Shown here one piece after another: positions 9,340 to 19,457 of a DNA stretch of 64,000 nt (its first letter is position 1; the number at the start of each line of letters is the position of its first letter). The position numbers and the translations under genes were made by a program. Location: the NCBI RefSeq assembly GCF_009363155.1, contig NZ_CP045302.1:2266001-2330000 (forward strand), in the 5' to 3' direction. The notes beneath the pieces are model-generated. The model saw only the letters and a program-made list of their open reading frames with translations, was not told where the DNA came from and made no database searches. The DNA is from Azotobacter salinestris (GTDB lineage: Bacteria; Pseudomonadota; Gammaproteobacteria; Pseudomonadales; Pseudomonadaceae).

Positions 9340-9873
9340 TCAGCGGACCCCCTGGCCGGGCTTGAGCCCGCCGCAGTCGCTGCCCACCCAGCGGGCATGG
9401 GATTCCATGTGGGTGACGCCGCTCTTGCCGGCGGTGACGATGTTCACCACGGTGGTGAATTCGCGCTCGCTGGCGAAGCGGGTCTCGCCCTCGCCCTGGG
9501 AGTCCGGGCAGTGGAAGCGGAACTTCCAGAGCTGGTCGCTGCGCTCGGTCACTTCCTGGTTGCAGCCGGGGCGGTCATCCTGGAACGGCAGCGCCTGGGA
9601 CTTGACCTGCTCCTCGCTCAGACAGGCGCGCACGCCCTTGTCGCCCATCTCGACGCCTTGGCGGGCCAGCATCTCCTCCATCGCCTGGCGCTGTTCGGGC
9701 GGCAGCTTCTGCATTTGCGCGCGGACCTCCTGCATGTCGGGCAGCGGCATGCCGCCCGCCACCACGCCCCTGGATTCGAACTCCCAGAGGCCGGGGAGGA
9801 TTTCCAGCGCCTGCGCCGGCAGCGCGGACACCGCCAGAGCGGTCGTGAGCAACAAGAATAGCGGGGATTTCAT
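9340..9873 (-). CDS. Secreted DUF3617 family protein
   Basis: A 177-residue exported protein of unknown function. A signal peptide (MKSPLFLLLTTALAVSALPAQA) is followed by the DUF3617 hallmarks: LPGLWEF at the mature N-terminus, Cys residues in RACLSEEQ and RPGCNQEV, and a C-terminal HMESHARWVGSDCG. The family is periplasmic; no activity is established. The gene lies 32 bp after the transglutaminase-like gene on the same strand and may be the tail of that operon rather than part of the hydrogenase cluster. Confidence 0.8.
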   Translation of the reverse strand: MKSPLFLLLTTALAVSALPAQALEILPGLWEFESRGVVAGGMPLPDMQEVRAQMQKLPPEQRQAMEEMLARQGVEMGDKGVRACLSEEQVKSQALPFQDDRPGCNQEVTERSDQLWKFRFHCPDSQGEGETRFASEREFTTVVNIVTAGKSGVTHMESHARWVGSDCGGLKPGQGVR

Positions 9874-9905
9874 GGGGGAACTCCTGTTCGAAGGGCCGGA
9901 AGGCC

Positions 9906-10820
9906 TCAAAGCGCGTGCCGCTCGGCCTCGGCCAGGGGCATGACGGTGACGCTCACCTCCGGGTCGTGGCTGCCACCGCCGAGGATCACCCCGCGCAGCG
10001 GCGAGACGTCGGCGAAGTCGCGGCCCCAGGCCAGGGTGATGTGTTCGAGGGCCGGGCGCATGTTGTTGGTCGGATCGAAGTCGACCCAGCCCTGGCGCGG
10101 GCAGTAGACCGAGATCCAGGCATGCGAGGCGTCGGCGCCGATCAGCCGCGGCTGGCCGGGCGGCGGCGTGGTCAGCAGGTAGCCGCTGACGTAGCGCGCC
10201 GCGAGTCCCCGGGAGCGCAGGCAGGCGAGCATCAGGTGGGCGAAGTCCTGGCAGACGCCGCGGCGCTCCTCGAGCACCTGGGCCAGGGGCGTAGCCACCT
10301 GGGTCGCCGAGGCATCGAAGGTGAACTCCTCGAAGATCTTCTCCATCAGCGCCTGCACCGCCAGCAGCAGCGGCCGCCCGGCGACGAAGCAGTCGTCGGC
10401 GTAGGCGGCAAAGGTCTGCTCGAGCAGCACGTAGGGCGAGTCGAAGCGAAAGCGCGCCGCCTCCAGTTGCTCGGCGTCCAGCGGCCGGCCGCTGTAGGCC
10501 AGGTCCAGGCAGACCTGCTCCCAGGCCGGCGAGTCGCCCAGCTCGAAGGCCGGACGCGGCAGCACCTCCACCTGCAGGCGGGCGCGCACCTCCAGTTCGT
10601 CGTGGGGACACTCGAAGGCCATGCGGGTCAGCGGGTTGCCGAAGGCATCGAGGTCGTCGATCCGCCAGGTCGGCGGCGGGCCGATATGCAGCTCGCGGCT
10701 GTGGCAGCGCTGCCAGGCGCAATCGCGCGGCCACAGGTGGGCCAACTGCTTGGCCAGGGACACCGGCGCCGAGTAGCGGTAGCAGGTGGCGTGGACGATG
10801 CGGTAATGGGCAGAGGTCAT
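9906..10820 (-). CDS. Transglutaminase-like protein with bacterial N-terminal domain
   Basis: A 304-residue protein of the transglutaminase-like cysteine protease superfamily. An N-terminal beta domain (YRIVHATCYRYSAPV) is followed by the Cys-His-Asp catalytic core: Cys in ERRGVCQDF, His in DASHAWISVY and Asp in WVDFDPTNN. The ATG at 10820 overlaps the stop of the ATP-grasp gene (10817-10820), so they are coupled. Proteins like this occur in conserved clusters with circularly permuted ATP-grasp and alpha-E proteins and are proposed to make or cleave an unknown peptide or amide-linked product. The substrate is not known. Confidence 0.85.
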   Translation of the reverse strand: MTSAHYRIVHATCYRYSAPVSLAKQLAHLWPRDCAWQRCHSRELHIGPPPTWRIDDLDAFGNPLTRMAFECPHDELEVRARLQVEVLPRPAFELGDSPAWEQVCLDLAYSGRPLDAEQLEAARFRFDSPYVLLEQTFAAYADDCFVAGRPLLLAVQALMEKIFEEFTFDASATQVATPLAQVLEERRGVCQDFAHLMLACLRSRGLAARYVSGYLLTTPPPGQPRLIGADASHAWISVYCPRQGWVDFDPTNNMRPALEHITLAWGRDFADVSPLRGVILGGGSHDPEVSVTVMPLAEAERHAL

Positions 10821-13312
10821 CGCGACTGGGTCCGTTGGCTGGCGTCGACGTGAACGAAGAAGCGCAGGCCGAGGTGGTCGGAAAGCCGTCCCACCTCCGC
10901 GGCGACCTCGCACAGCAGATCGGCCAGCTCGTTCGGCGCGGCGGGGTTGTCGGGGTAGGCGAAGGGGTTGTACTCCAGACGGCCAAGGTCGAAGGCGGCC
11001 AGGCGGTCGTGCAGGGCCTGCAGGTCCACCTCAGGGGCCATCTCGAAGCTCGCGCCGAGGCGGCGCAGCGAGGTGCGCAGCACGTGCAGCTGGTAGAGCA
11101 CCGCGTGGGGATTCTGCTCGTCGAGCAGGAGCAGGTCGAGTACCGGGATCAGTTGCGCCGTGGCCAGGTAGCGGGTGCGATAGGTGATGCTGCTGTTGCC
11201 CAGCTCAAGCAGCCAGGCCAGCGCCGACTGGTCGTGCACGGCGGGGCCGCGCAGGAAGCCGGCGATGCTCTCGGCGAGGAACTGCAGGCGCTCGATGCGG
11301 CAGCCGATCAGCAGGAACAGCCAGCCGTGGTCGCGGGTCATGTCGTCGAGGACGAAGCCGGCGAGGGCCGCCATGGACACCAGCTGGCTGTCGAGGAAAT
11401 CCAGCAGCTCGCCCAGATCCGCCTGCTCGTTCTCCAGGCAATGCGCCGCCCGCTGCAGTTCCAGCAGGGCTTGCCAATTCTGCTGCGAGAGCTTGCCGCG
11501 CACGCTGGCCGCGGCCATGTGCAGGTACTGCAGGTTGTTGCGCAGGCTGGACGGCCAGTCCTTGCCGAGCACGGCGCGGCGCAACCGGCCCTCCAGGTCG
11601 CAGTCGCAGGTGGGCACCGGCAGCAGGCCGAGGCCCTCGGCCATTGCCAGGGCGGCCTGCTGGGCCTGGGGGTCGTTGCCGTTGTCGACGTAGCCGGCCA
11701 GCATGATGCGCAGCAGACGCGCGCCCTCCTCGCAGCGCTCGCTGTAGCGGCCGAACCAGTAGAGGTTCTCCACCACCCGCGACGGCAGGTAGGGATCGCT
11801 GCGCACGATGTCGGACACGCCCAGCGGGCGCACCCACTGCCAGGGTTCGCTGGCCGCATGGCGCCCGCCGAGCACCCAGGTGTCCTTGCTCGCCCCGCCG
11901 CGCTGCATCGACAGCATCTCGGCATTGGCGTGGGCGGCGACCCGGGTCAGGCCGCCGGGCATCACCCGGTAGCCGTCGGCGCTGGCCACGGCGAACACCC
12001 GCATGCCGATCGGCCGCGCCTCCAGCTTGCCGTGCTCGCCCTGCCACACCGGGGCCCGCGACAGCTGCGGGCGCTCCAGGCCGACATAGGCGTAGGGCCG
12101 CTGGCGCAGGCGCTCGGCCAGCGCCGCACGCTGCCTGGCGTCCAGCTCGGGACCGAACAGCGGATCGAAGTGGCGCGACGGATAGGCCGAGCGGATCATC
12201 AGCTGCGGCAACTTCTTCAGCACCTCCTGCAGCACCGGCGGCTCGCCGCACCACCAGCTGGCGATGGACGGCAGCAACAGCTCCTCGCCGAGCAACTTCT
12301 GGCTGATCGCCGGCAGGAAGCCCGGCAGCCCCGGGGATTCCAGCACACCGCTGCCGAGGGCGTTGGCCACCAGCACCCGGCCCTCGCGGACCGCCTCGAG
12401 CAGGCCGGGCACACCGAGGGCGGAGTCGGTGCGCAGCTCCAGCGGATCGCAGTAGTCGTCGTCGAGGCGGCGCAGCAGGGCGTGGACCCGCTTCAGGCCG
12501 CCCAGGGTCTTCAGGTAGACGGTGGCGTCGCGCACCGTCAGGTCGCTGCCCTCGACCAGCGGATAGCCGAGCTGGCGGGCCAGGTAGAGGTGCTCGAAGT
12601 AGGTCTCGTTGAAGCGCCCGGGGGTCAGCAGCACCACCAGCGGCGTCTCGCCGTCGGTCGGCGCCTCGCGCGCCAGGGTCTCGCGCAGGGTGTGGAAGTA
12701 GCCGGCCACGTACTGCACGCGCAAGTCGCGGTACAGGTCGGGGAAGGCGCGCGAGACGAACTGGCGGTTCTCCAGCGCGTAGCCGGCGCCGGAGGGGGCC
12801 TGGGTGCGGTCGGCGGTGACCCACCAGCGGCCGTCCGGCGCCCGCGCCAGGTCCACCGCGTAGACGTGCAGCCAGGTGCCGCCCGGCTGCTCGATGCCGC
12901 GGCAGGGCCAGAGGAAGTTGCTGTGGCCGAACACCAGGTCGGTGGGCAGCAGCCCCTCGGCGAGCAGTCGCTGCGGACCGTAGATGTCGGCCAGCACCGC
13001 GTTCAGCAGGGTCGCGCGCTGAGCTACGCCCTCGGCGAGCTGCTCCCACTCCTTGGCGGGAATGATGTTGGGCAGCAGGTCCAGCTCCCAGGGTCGGTCG
13101 GCGCCGTCGGGATCGGCGTAGACGTTGTAGGTCACCCCGTTTTCCTGGATCTGCCGGGTCAGCAGGGCCTGACGCTGGCGCAGCTGCGCCGGCGTGAAGC
13201 GCCGCAGGGAATCGAACATCGCGCGCCAGTGCGGACGCACCCTGCCGGTGGCGTCGAAGACTTCATGGTAGGTTGCGCCTTCGCGCGGATAGTCGGCAAA
13301 CAGATTGGACAT
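10817..13312 (-). CDS. Circularly permuted ATP-grasp / alpha-E fusion protein
   Basis: An 831-residue fusion. The first about 480 residues are the circularly permuted ATP-grasp domain (formerly DUF404/DUF407), starting MSNLFADYPREGATYHEVFD. The last about 320 are the helical alpha-E domain (DUF403), from about LPSRVVENLYWFGRYSERCE. In many bacteria these are separate adjacent genes; here they are one. ATP-grasp enzymes make amide or peptide bonds from a carboxylate and an amine, so a peptide-like product is expected. The start at 13312 was chosen because the domain begins there; the 39 codons upstream are unrelated. It lies between two transglutaminase-type genes. Confidence 0.87.
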   Translation of the reverse strand: MSNLFADYPREGATYHEVFDATGRVRPHWRAMFDSLRRFTPAQLRQRQALLTRQIQENGVTYNVYADPDGADRPWELDLLPNIIPAKEWEQLAEGVAQRATLLNAVLADIYGPQRLLAEGLLPTDLVFGHSNFLWPCRGIEQPGGTWLHVYAVDLARAPDGRWWVTADRTQAPSGAGYALENRQFVSRAFPDLYRDLRVQYVAGYFHTLRETLAREAPTDGETPLVVLLTPGRFNETYFEHLYLARQLGYPLVEGSDLTVRDATVYLKTLGGLKRVHALLRRLDDDYCDPLELRTDSALGVPGLLEAVREGRVLVANALGSGVLESPGLPGFLPAISQKLLGEELLLPSIASWWCGEPPVLQEVLKKLPQLMIRSAYPSRHFDPLFGPELDARQRAALAERLRQRPYAYVGLERPQLSRAPVWQGEHGKLEARPIGMRVFAVASADGYRVMPGGLTRVAAHANAEMLSMQRGGASKDTWVLGGRHAASEPWQWVRPLGVSDIVRSDPYLPSRVVENLYWFGRYSERCEEGARLLRIMLAGYVDNGNDPQAQQAALAMAEGLGLLPVPTCDCDLEGRLRRAVLGKDWPSSLRNNLQYLHMAAASVRGKLSQQNWQALLELQRAAHCLENEQADLGELLDFLDSQLVSMAALAGFVLDDMTRDHGWLFLLIGCRIERLQFLAESIAGFLRGPAVHDQSALAWLLELGNSSITYRTRYLATAQLIPVLDLLLLDEQNPHAVLYQLHVLRTSLRRLGASFEMAPEVDLQALHDRLAAFDLGRLEYNPFAYPDNPAAPNELADLLCEVAAEVGRLSDHLGLRFFVHVDASQRTQSR

Positions 13313-13429
13313 GGGTGACTCGAAATCAGGGAGATTGCGCCTTGCGCTCCCCTCCCCGGCGCAGGGGCCCGGGGAGGAGATCCGCGCAGATCGGTCCCTC
13401 CGGGCCACTCCGCCGGGACGGAAGGACAC

Positions 13430-16400
13430 TCAGCGGCGGCGCAGGTCCAGGGTCATCGGCATCTCCCTGTTCTCGACCGGCACGACAGGCACGACAGGCA
13501 CGACAGGCACCAGTTTGCCCGGTGTGTGGCCGATACGGAAGAAGCGCGACAGACGGCGGCTTTCCGCCTCGTAGGCGTTGACCGGCTGGGTCTCGTAGCT
13601 GAGCCCGCCCGGATGGCTGACATGGTACTGGCAACCGCCCAGGGAACGCTGCATCCAGGTGTCGACCAGGTCGAACACCAGCGGCGCATGCACGCCGATG
13701 GTCGGGTGCAGGCTGGAGGCCGGCTGCCAGGCGCGATAGCGCACGCCGCCGACGAACTCGCCGACCGTGCCGGTCGGGCGCAGCGGCACCGGCTGGCCGT
13801 TGCAGGTCAGCACGTAGCGGTCCTGGGGCATGCCGCTGACGCTCACCTGCAGGCGCTCCAGGGAGGAGTCGACGTAGCGCGCGGTGCCTCCGGTGGCGCC
13901 CTCCTCGCCCATCACGTGCCAGGGTTCCAGCGCCTGACGCACCTCCAGCGCCATGCCCTGCACGGCGAAGTCGCCGAGTCTCGGGAAGCGGAACTCGAAG
14001 TGCGGGGCGAACCACTCCGGACGCAGCGGATAGCCGTGCCGGTCCATTTCGTAGAGCACGTCGTGGAAGTCCTGGGCGACGAAGTGCGGCAGCAGGAAGC
14101 GGTCGTGCAGCTCGGTGCCCCAGCGCACCAGGCGCTGCGGCTGGTACGGCTCGTCCCAGAAGCGCGCGATCAAGGAGCGCAGCAGCAACTGCTGGGCCAG
14201 GCTCATCTGCTCGTGCGGCGGCATCTCGAAGCCGCGGAACTCGAGCAGGCCGAGGCGCCCGCTGGCGCTGTCCGGCGAGTACAGCTTGTCGATGCAGAAC
14301 TCGGCGCGGTGGGTATTGCCGCTGACGTCCACCAGCAGGTTGCGCAGCAGGCGGTCGACCAGCCACGGCGGGCAGGCGGCGCCCGGCTCGGGCATCTGCT
14401 GGAAGGCGATCTCCAGCTCGTAGAGCGCGTCGTTGCGCGCCTCGTCCACCCTCGGCGCCTGCGAGGTCGGGCCGATGAACAGGCCGGAGAACAGGTAGGA
14501 CAGCGACGGGTGGTTGTGCCAGTAGCTGATCAGGCTGCGCAGGAGGTCGGGGCGGCGCAGGAACGGCGAGTCGGCCGGGGTCGCACCGCCGAGGACGAAG
14601 TGGTTGCCGCCGCCGGTGCCGACGTGGCGGCCGTCGATCATGAACTTCTCGCTGGACAGCCGCGTCTGGCGCGCCGCCTCGTAGAGGAACTCGGTGCGTT
14701 CGACCAGCTCGTCCCAGTTCTCCGCCGGATGGATGTTCACCTCGATCACGCCCGGGTCCGGGGTGACGCGGAAATGTCGCATGCGCGGGTCGGCCGGCGG
14801 CTCGTAGCCTTCCAGCAGCACTGGACAGTCCAGTTCGCGGGCGGTCGTCTCGATGGCCGCGACCAGCTCCAGGTAGTCCTCCAGCCGCTCCAGGGGCGGC
14901 ATGAAGAGGTACAGGCGGCCGTCGCGCGGCTCGACGCAGAGCGCGGTGCGCACGATGCCGCGGGCCGACTCGAAGGGCGCCGGCGCCGCCTGGCGCGCGC
15001 CCTCGGCCGGGCCGACCTCGCCGCGCCCGGCAGCGCCGAGAGCCGCGCCGGCACGCGCCACGCCCAGCTGGCCGGCCGGCACGCTGCGCAGCTGCTGGAG
15101 GATGCGCTGGCGGCTCGGCAGCGGCGGGAACGGCTGGTTGGGGTCCGGCGCATGCACGTAGGGCTGGTCCATGTCGCGGGCCCAGGGCAGCGAGTCCAGC
15201 GGCAGGCGCCAGCCCAGCGGCGAGTCGCCGGGGATCAGCCGGCAGTATTCGTCGCGCAGGAACCAGGAGCCGGTCAGCCACTGGCTGCCGTCGAGGCTGC
15301 GCATCAGCGGCAGGACATGCCCGACCGCATGGTTCAGCCCCTGCTCGAAGACCCGGCGCAGGCGCTCGCGCTCCAGCGGATCGGCCAGCCGCGCGTCTTC
15401 CGGGGTGACGTTCTCCGGCAGCTGGCGCTCGCGCCACAGGTAGTACATCCAGTCCTCGTAGGCTGGGAAGAAGTGCTCGCCGGTCACCCCGAGGAAGCCG
15501 CAGAGGGTGTCGAGGAAGCGTGCGCTCAGCTGCGCGTCGGCCCCGTAGTGGCGGCTCTCGTCGGCATACAGCGCCGGGTCCTGCCAGACCGGCTCGCCGT
15601 CCTTGCGCCAGAAGCAGTTGAGCGACCAGCGCGGCAGCTGCTCGCCCGGATACCACTTGCCCTGGCCGAAATGCGCCAGGCCCTGCGGCGCGTAGTGGTG
15701 GCGCAGGCGGTGAAACAGCTCGGCGGCCAGACGGCGCTTGTTCGGCCCCATGGCCTCGGTGTTCCACTCGGGATCGTCCGGATAGTCGAAGGCGACGAAG
15801 GTCGGCTCGCCGCCCATGGTCAGGCGCACGTCGCCGCGCGACAGGTCGGCATCGACCTGGCGGCCGAGCGCGAGGATCGCCCGCCACTGCTCCTCGCTGT
15901 AGGGCCTGGTCACCCGCGGCGCTTCCCAGATGCGCTCGACGCGCATCTCGTGGGAGAACTCGCACTCGCACTCGTCGACCAGGCCGCTGACCGGCGCCGC
16001 CGAGGACGGCTCGGGGCTGCACGCCAGCGGGATGTGGCCCTCGCCGGCGAACAGCCCGCTGGTCGGGTCGAGGCCGATCCAGCCGGCGCCCGGCAGGTAC
16101 ACCTCGCACCAGGCGTGCAGGTCGGTGAAGTCCACCTCGGTGCCGCTGGGGCCGTCGAGCGACTTCACGTCGGGCTTGAGCTGGATCAGGTAGCCGGAGA
16201 CGAAGCGCGCCGCCAGGCCCGTGTGGCGCAGCAGCTGCACCAGCAGCCAGGCCGAATCGCGGCAGGAGCCGGAGGCCTTCTCCAGGGTCTCCTCGGGCGT
16301 CTGCACCCCCGGCTCCATGCGGATCAGGTAGCGCACGTCGCGCGCCACGCGCTGGTTCAGGGCGACCAGAAAGTCCACGCTGCGGGTCGGCGTCAGGTCG

Positions 16401-16801
16401 ATGCCGGCCAGGTAGCGGGCGAACAGCGGCGTCGCCGGCAGCTTCACCCGATAGGGTGCCAGCTCGCGCTGCTCGCCCTCGGTGTAGTCGAAGGGAATGG
16501 TCTCGGCGTAGGGCTCGAGGAAGAAGTCGAAGGGGTTGAACACCGCCATCTCGGCGACCAGATCGACCTCGACTTTCAGCTCGCGGGTCTTTTCCGGAAA
16601 CACCAGACGCGCCAGGTAGTTGCCCTGCGGGTCCTGCTGCCAGTTGATGAAATGCTCGCCCGGCGCCACCTTCAGCGCATACGAGAGGATGCGGGTGCGG
16701 CTGTGGGGTGCCGGACGCAGACGGACGATCTGCGGCCCCACGTTGACCAGCCGGTCGTAGCGATAGTGGGTGACATGGTGCAAAGCGACATGAATCGACA
16801 A
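13430..16801 (-). CDS. Transglutaminase-DUF2126 large fusion protein
   Basis: An 1123-residue cytoplasmic protein and first gene of the three-gene cluster. The N-terminal about 290 residues are a transglutaminase-like protease domain with Cys in [11 protein letters not shown], His in [11 protein letters not shown] and Asp in GLDPTSG. The remainder is DUF2126, a glutamine-synthetase-like amidoligase domain often found with it (for example [19 protein letters not shown] and [14 protein letters not shown]). Protease plus ligase suggests a cycle that adds and removes an amide-linked moiety. Near the C-terminus a 9-bp tandem repeat encodes a VPV-type tract. The ATP-grasp gene follows after 117 bp. 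Confidence 0.87.
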   Translation of the reverse strand: MSIHVALHHVTHYRYDRLVNVGPQIVRLRPAPHSRTRILSYALKVAPGEHFINWQQDPQGNYLARLVFPEKTRELKVEVDLVAEMAVFNPFDFFLEPYAETIPFDYTEGEQRELAPYRVKLPATPLFARYLAGIDLTPTRSVDFLVALNQRVARDVRYLIRMEPGVQTPEETLEKASGSCRDSAWLLVQLLRHTGLAARFVSGYLIQLKPDVKSLDGPSGTEVDFTDLHAWCEVYLPGAGWIGLDPTSGLFAGEGHIPLACSPEPSSAAPVSGLVDECECEFSHEMRVERIWEAPRVTRPYSEEQWRAILALGRQVDADLSRGDVRLTMGGEPTFVAFDYPDDPEWNTEAMGPNKRRLAAELFHRLRHHYAPQGLAHFGQGKWYPGEQLPRWSLNCFWRKDGEPVWQDPALYADESRHYGADAQLSARFLDTLCGFLGVTGEHFFPAYEDWMYYLWRERQLPENVTPEDARLADPLERERLRRVFEQGLNHAVGHVLPLMRSLDGSQWLTGSWFLRDEYCRLIPGDSPLGWRLPLDSLPWARDMDQPYVHAPDPNQPFPPLPSRQRILQQLRSVPAGQLGVARAGAALGAAGRGEVGPAEGARQAAPAPFESARGIVRTALCVEPRDGRLYLFMPPLERLEDYLELVAAIETTARELDCPVLLEGYEPPADPRMRHFRVTPDPGVIEVNIHPAENWDELVERTEFLYEAARQTRLSSEKFMIDGRHVGTGGGNHFVLGGATPADSPFLRRPDLLRSLISYWHNHPSLSYLFSGLFIGPTSQAPRVDEARNDALYELEIAFQQMPEPGAACPPWLVDRLLRNLLVDVSGNTHRAEFCIDKLYSPDSASGRLGLLEFRGFEMPPHEQMSLAQQLLLRSLIARFWDEPYQPQRLVRWGTELHDRFLLPHFVAQDFHDVLYEMDRHGYPLRPEWFAPHFEFRFPRLGDFAVQGMALEVRQALEPWHVMGEEGATGGTARYVDSSLERLQVSVSGMPQDRYVLTCNGQPVPLRPTGTVGEFVGGVRYRAWQPASSLHPTIGVHAPLVFDLVDTWMQRSLGGCQYHVSHPGGLSYETQPVNAYEAESRRLSRFFRIGHTPGKLVPVVPVVPVVPVENREMPMTLDLRRR
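13472..13507. repeat. 9-bp tandem repeat inside the DUF2126 gene
   Basis: Three perfect copies of CACGACAGG follow one imperfect copy (7/9). Being a multiple of three, the array adds or removes Val-Pro-Val units near the C-terminus without shifting the frame, and its copy number could vary by slippage. Confidence 0.85.
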
Positions 16802-17074
16802 GGCGGGCCTCCTGCGCGGCCAGAGCGATGACAGATGGGAAAGATGTTAGCAACTCTCATACCTACATCTTTATGTCAACGCGGGGGACTTTACGCCCCC
16901 TTTTGGGTCTGCGAATGGCAAAACGGCGCCCCGCGTGAGCCAAAAAAGTGCATGGCTCCGCGTCCTGATCCGCCTGCCGGGAAACCGGCCGAATTCTAGC
17001 AGGCGTCCCGAAGCCCGCATCGGCGTTCCGACAAAGCTGCCTGTCCCCTATGCCGTGCGCCGAAATCCCCCCGC

Positions 17075-17080
17075 TATAAT
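17075..17080 (+). promoter_or_regulatory. -10 element of the methyltransferase gene
   Basis: A consensus TATAAT lies 29 bp before the methyltransferase start in the context GCTATAATCGCCGCCC. Nearly the same context (GCTATAATAGCCGCCC) precedes the tRNA-Thr gene. The 250 bp between the DUF2126 gene and this site also hold a short C5/G5 hairpin with TTTT (16883-16904) and no gene. Confidence 0.65.
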
Positions 17081-17109
17081 CGCCGCCCCAGCCGAGCCAC
17101 TCACGAACC

Positions 17110-18345
17110 ATGCCAGACGTCCTACCTCTCAGCGGCCCGCGACTGCTCGAACGCTTCCGCGCCCTCGACGACTTCCTGCTCGCCCACCAGGACCTCTGGC
17201 GGCCGCGGCCATTCAACTTCCTGCAGCTGCCCTGGGAAGCACGGCACCCCGAACTGGCCGCCTGGCTGCGCCGACGCTCCCTGGAAGACGCCGAGGCCGC
17301 CCATAACCACCCCGAACACCTTGCCGCCCCCGCGCCCTTCGGCACACTGGCCGCCACCTCGCTCGCCCTGAGCGAAACCGGCGAGCTGCCCACCACGGAG
17401 CAGCCCCGAGCCCCGGAGCGCTTCGCGGTCGACGTGCCGGGGCGCAAGTGGCAGCAGATCCGCCACTTCGCCAGCCGCCTGCAGTTCGCTACCCCGCCTG
17501 CCCACTGGCTCGACTGGTGCGCCGGCAAGGGCCACCTCGGCCGCGCCCTGGCCCACGACGGCACGCCCCTGACCTGCCTGGAATACGACGCCGAACTGGT
17601 CGCCTCCGGCCAGGCGCTTAGCGACCGCCTGCAACTGGCGGCCGAACACCGCCTGCAGGACGTGCTCGCCGCCGACGCCGCCGACCGGCTCGACGCCCGC
17701 CACACTCCGCTGGCGCTGCATGCCTGCGGCGAACTCCACGTGCGCCTGCTGCAGCTGGCCAGCGCCGCCGGCTGCCGGCAACTGGCGGTGGCGCCCTGCT
17801 GCTACAACCGCATCGACAGCAAGGACTACCGGCCGCTGTCCGCCGCCGCCCGCGCCTCGCCGCTGCGGCTGTCCCGCGACGATCTGCGCCTGCCGCTCAG
17901 CGAAACCGTCACCGCCAGCGCCCGGGTGCGCCGCCAGCGCGACCAGTCGATGGCCCGCCGCCTGGCCTTCGACCTGCTGCAGCGGGAACTGCGCGGCGTC
18001 GACGCCTACCTGCCGACCCCCTCGCTGCCCCTCGCCTGGCTGCAGAAGGACTTCGCCGACTACTGCCGCGAGCTCGCCGCCCTCAAGGACCTTCCCGCCC
18101 CCGCCCCGCGCGACTGGCAGGCCCTGGAAGCCCGCGGCTGGCAGCGCCTGGCCGAAGTGCGCAACCTCGAACTGCCGCGCGCCCTGTTTCGCCGCCCGCT
18201 GGAGCTCTGGCTGCTGCTCGACCGCGCGCTCTACCTGGAGGAACAGGGCTACCAGGTCCGCCTGGGCCGCTTCTGCGTCCCCCGGCTGACCCCGCGCAAC
18301 CACCTGCTGCTGGCCGAACGGGTTACCCACACCGCCTGTGGATAA
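17110..18345 (+). CDS. SAM-dependent methyltransferase
   Basis: A 411-residue protein with a class I methyltransferase core in the middle. Motif I DWCAGKGHLGRALA is at about residues 137-150, followed by LEYDAELV (acidic residue for the SAM ribose) and LHACGELH. A conserved VAPCCYN segment resembles the catalytic or substrate loop of a family of SAM methyltransferases whose substrate is not established. The N- and C-terminal extensions give no recognisable domain. It is monocistronic: a tRNA gene follows 266 bp later. The start has a good -10 element just upstream. Confidence 0.82.
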   Translation: MPDVLPLSGPRLLERFRALDDFLLAHQDLWRPRPFNFLQLPWEARHPELAAWLRRRSLEDAEAAHNHPEHLAAPAPFGTLAATSLALSETGELPTTEQPRAPERFAVDVPGRKWQQIRHFASRLQFATPPAHWLDWCAGKGHLGRALAHDGTPLTCLEYDAELVASGQALSDRLQLAAEHRLQDVLAADAADRLDARHTPLALHACGELHVRLLQLASAAGCRQLAVAPCCYNRIDSKDYRPLSAAARASPLRLSRDDLRLPLSETVTASARVRRQRDQSMARRLAFDLLQRELRGVDAYLPTPSLPLAWLQKDFADYCRELAALKDLPAPAPRDWQALEARGWQRLAEVRNLELPRALFRRPLELWLLLDRALYLEEQGYQVRLGRFCVPRLTPRNHLLLAERVTHTACG

Positions 18346-18569
18346 CTTTGTTGATGATTTCCGGAAAAACTTGCCCGCAGCCCATCGATGGCGCCATCCG
18401 GAGCACTGCTCGCTTTTCGACCAAAAACCAAAAATCCTGAAAAAACAGTTGTTTGCAAAAGCGACCAAAAGTCGCATGGTCTTGCCTGTCAAAAGGCTTG
18501 CCAAGCGCCGCCGATGTGAATAAACGCAACGGCAACGCCCCGCTGCCTCACGCCGCCTGCAGCCAATCA

Positions 18570-18597
18570 TTTACTCGGCAAACCAAACGGCTATAAT
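18570..18597 (+). promoter_or_regulatory. tRNA-Thr promoter
   Basis: TTTACT (18570-18575) and a consensus TATAAT (18592-18597) with a 16-bp spacer lie 14 bp before the mature tRNA. The GC-rich discriminator that follows is typical of a stringently controlled stable-RNA promoter. The rest of 18346-18611 shows no gene. Confidence 0.75.
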
Positions 18598-18611
18598 AGC
18601 CGCCCTCCCCC

Positions 18612-18687
<76 letters not shown>

Positions 18688-18704
18688 GTTAAATCAACGA
18701 CTTA

Positions 18705-18733
18705 GGCTCGCAGCGATGCGGGCCTTTGTTGTT
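18705..18733 (+). terminator. tRNA-Thr terminator
   Basis: An 8-bp stem GGCTCGCA/TGCGGGCC with a GCGA loop is followed by TTTGTTGTTT. The same terminator with the same loop is repeated at 37379-37410 after the partial tRNA copy. Confidence 0.88.
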
Positions 18734-19457
18734 TCTGGGGCCTGATACCCTGTTTTGGTCACAGCTTTGGTCACAGCTTCTCGGGCGGTTGAACTGCTCG
18801 ACCGCAATCTCTCCACACGGATGACTCCCTGCTGGCGCTGGTGATCGCCTTCACTCCCTCGCCTCAGGGTGGTGGTCCGCCAATGGTGGATGACGTTTCC
18901 GCCGCTGGTGGTGATTCGATGATCGGCACCAGGGGGCGGCAATTCACCGGCCCCTCGCGTGCGTGCGCGTACTGGTCGCGAAAGTCCGGCACGGTGATCG
19001 GTCGGTAGGGTCAGCCTCGCTCCTCAAAAGTGAGGAGCCAGCCTGTACCTCGGGAGGCTACCTGCTTGGCAAGGGGGCCTCAGATCGGGGCATCCTTCCA
19101 GGCGATCATCCATCAGCAGCCGGCGCGCCGAATATCTCCCGACTTCTCCCGACTTCTCGGGCGATCACCAGGCGAGCGCGGGCAGGTAGATCGGCTGAAC
19201 TTCCAGCCGATGGCCGAAACCGCCATGGCGGTGGTTTGAGCATCCGAGCATGGTCCAATTCTGGGCCATCCTCCCCATACGGGGGAAAGGAGGCGCGCTC
19301 AGTGAGACGATTTGGCCTCAGTGAGACAGATCGGTCTGTTTCGGCTCGGCTGGTCCGAGTCGGGTTAGTTGGTCTGTTTCGACTGCTCCCGACTGCCTCA
19401 GACAATCATGATAATTTCGGTAGCTTGCTCGCCTGCTGGGACTTGTAGGGACACAAT
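18734..19457. other. Post-tRNA segment without a convincing gene
   Basis: Up to about 18905 this stretch is clearly similar to the sequence after the right-hand tRNA copy (37400-37560). It also contains the doubled GGTCACAGC motif found again at the integrase start (37172-37190). The remainder to 19457 shows only short unsupported frames. Confidence 0.6.

Noticed and set aside
13472..13507. CRISPR-like array
   Set aside because: The repeat unit is 9 bp, continuous, without spacers and in frame inside a coding sequence. No CRISPR array was seen anywhere in the window.
13526..16831. An 1101-codon plus-strand frame opposite the DUF2126 gene
   Set aside because: Antisense shadow; the minus strand has catalytic motifs and domain structure, the plus strand has none.
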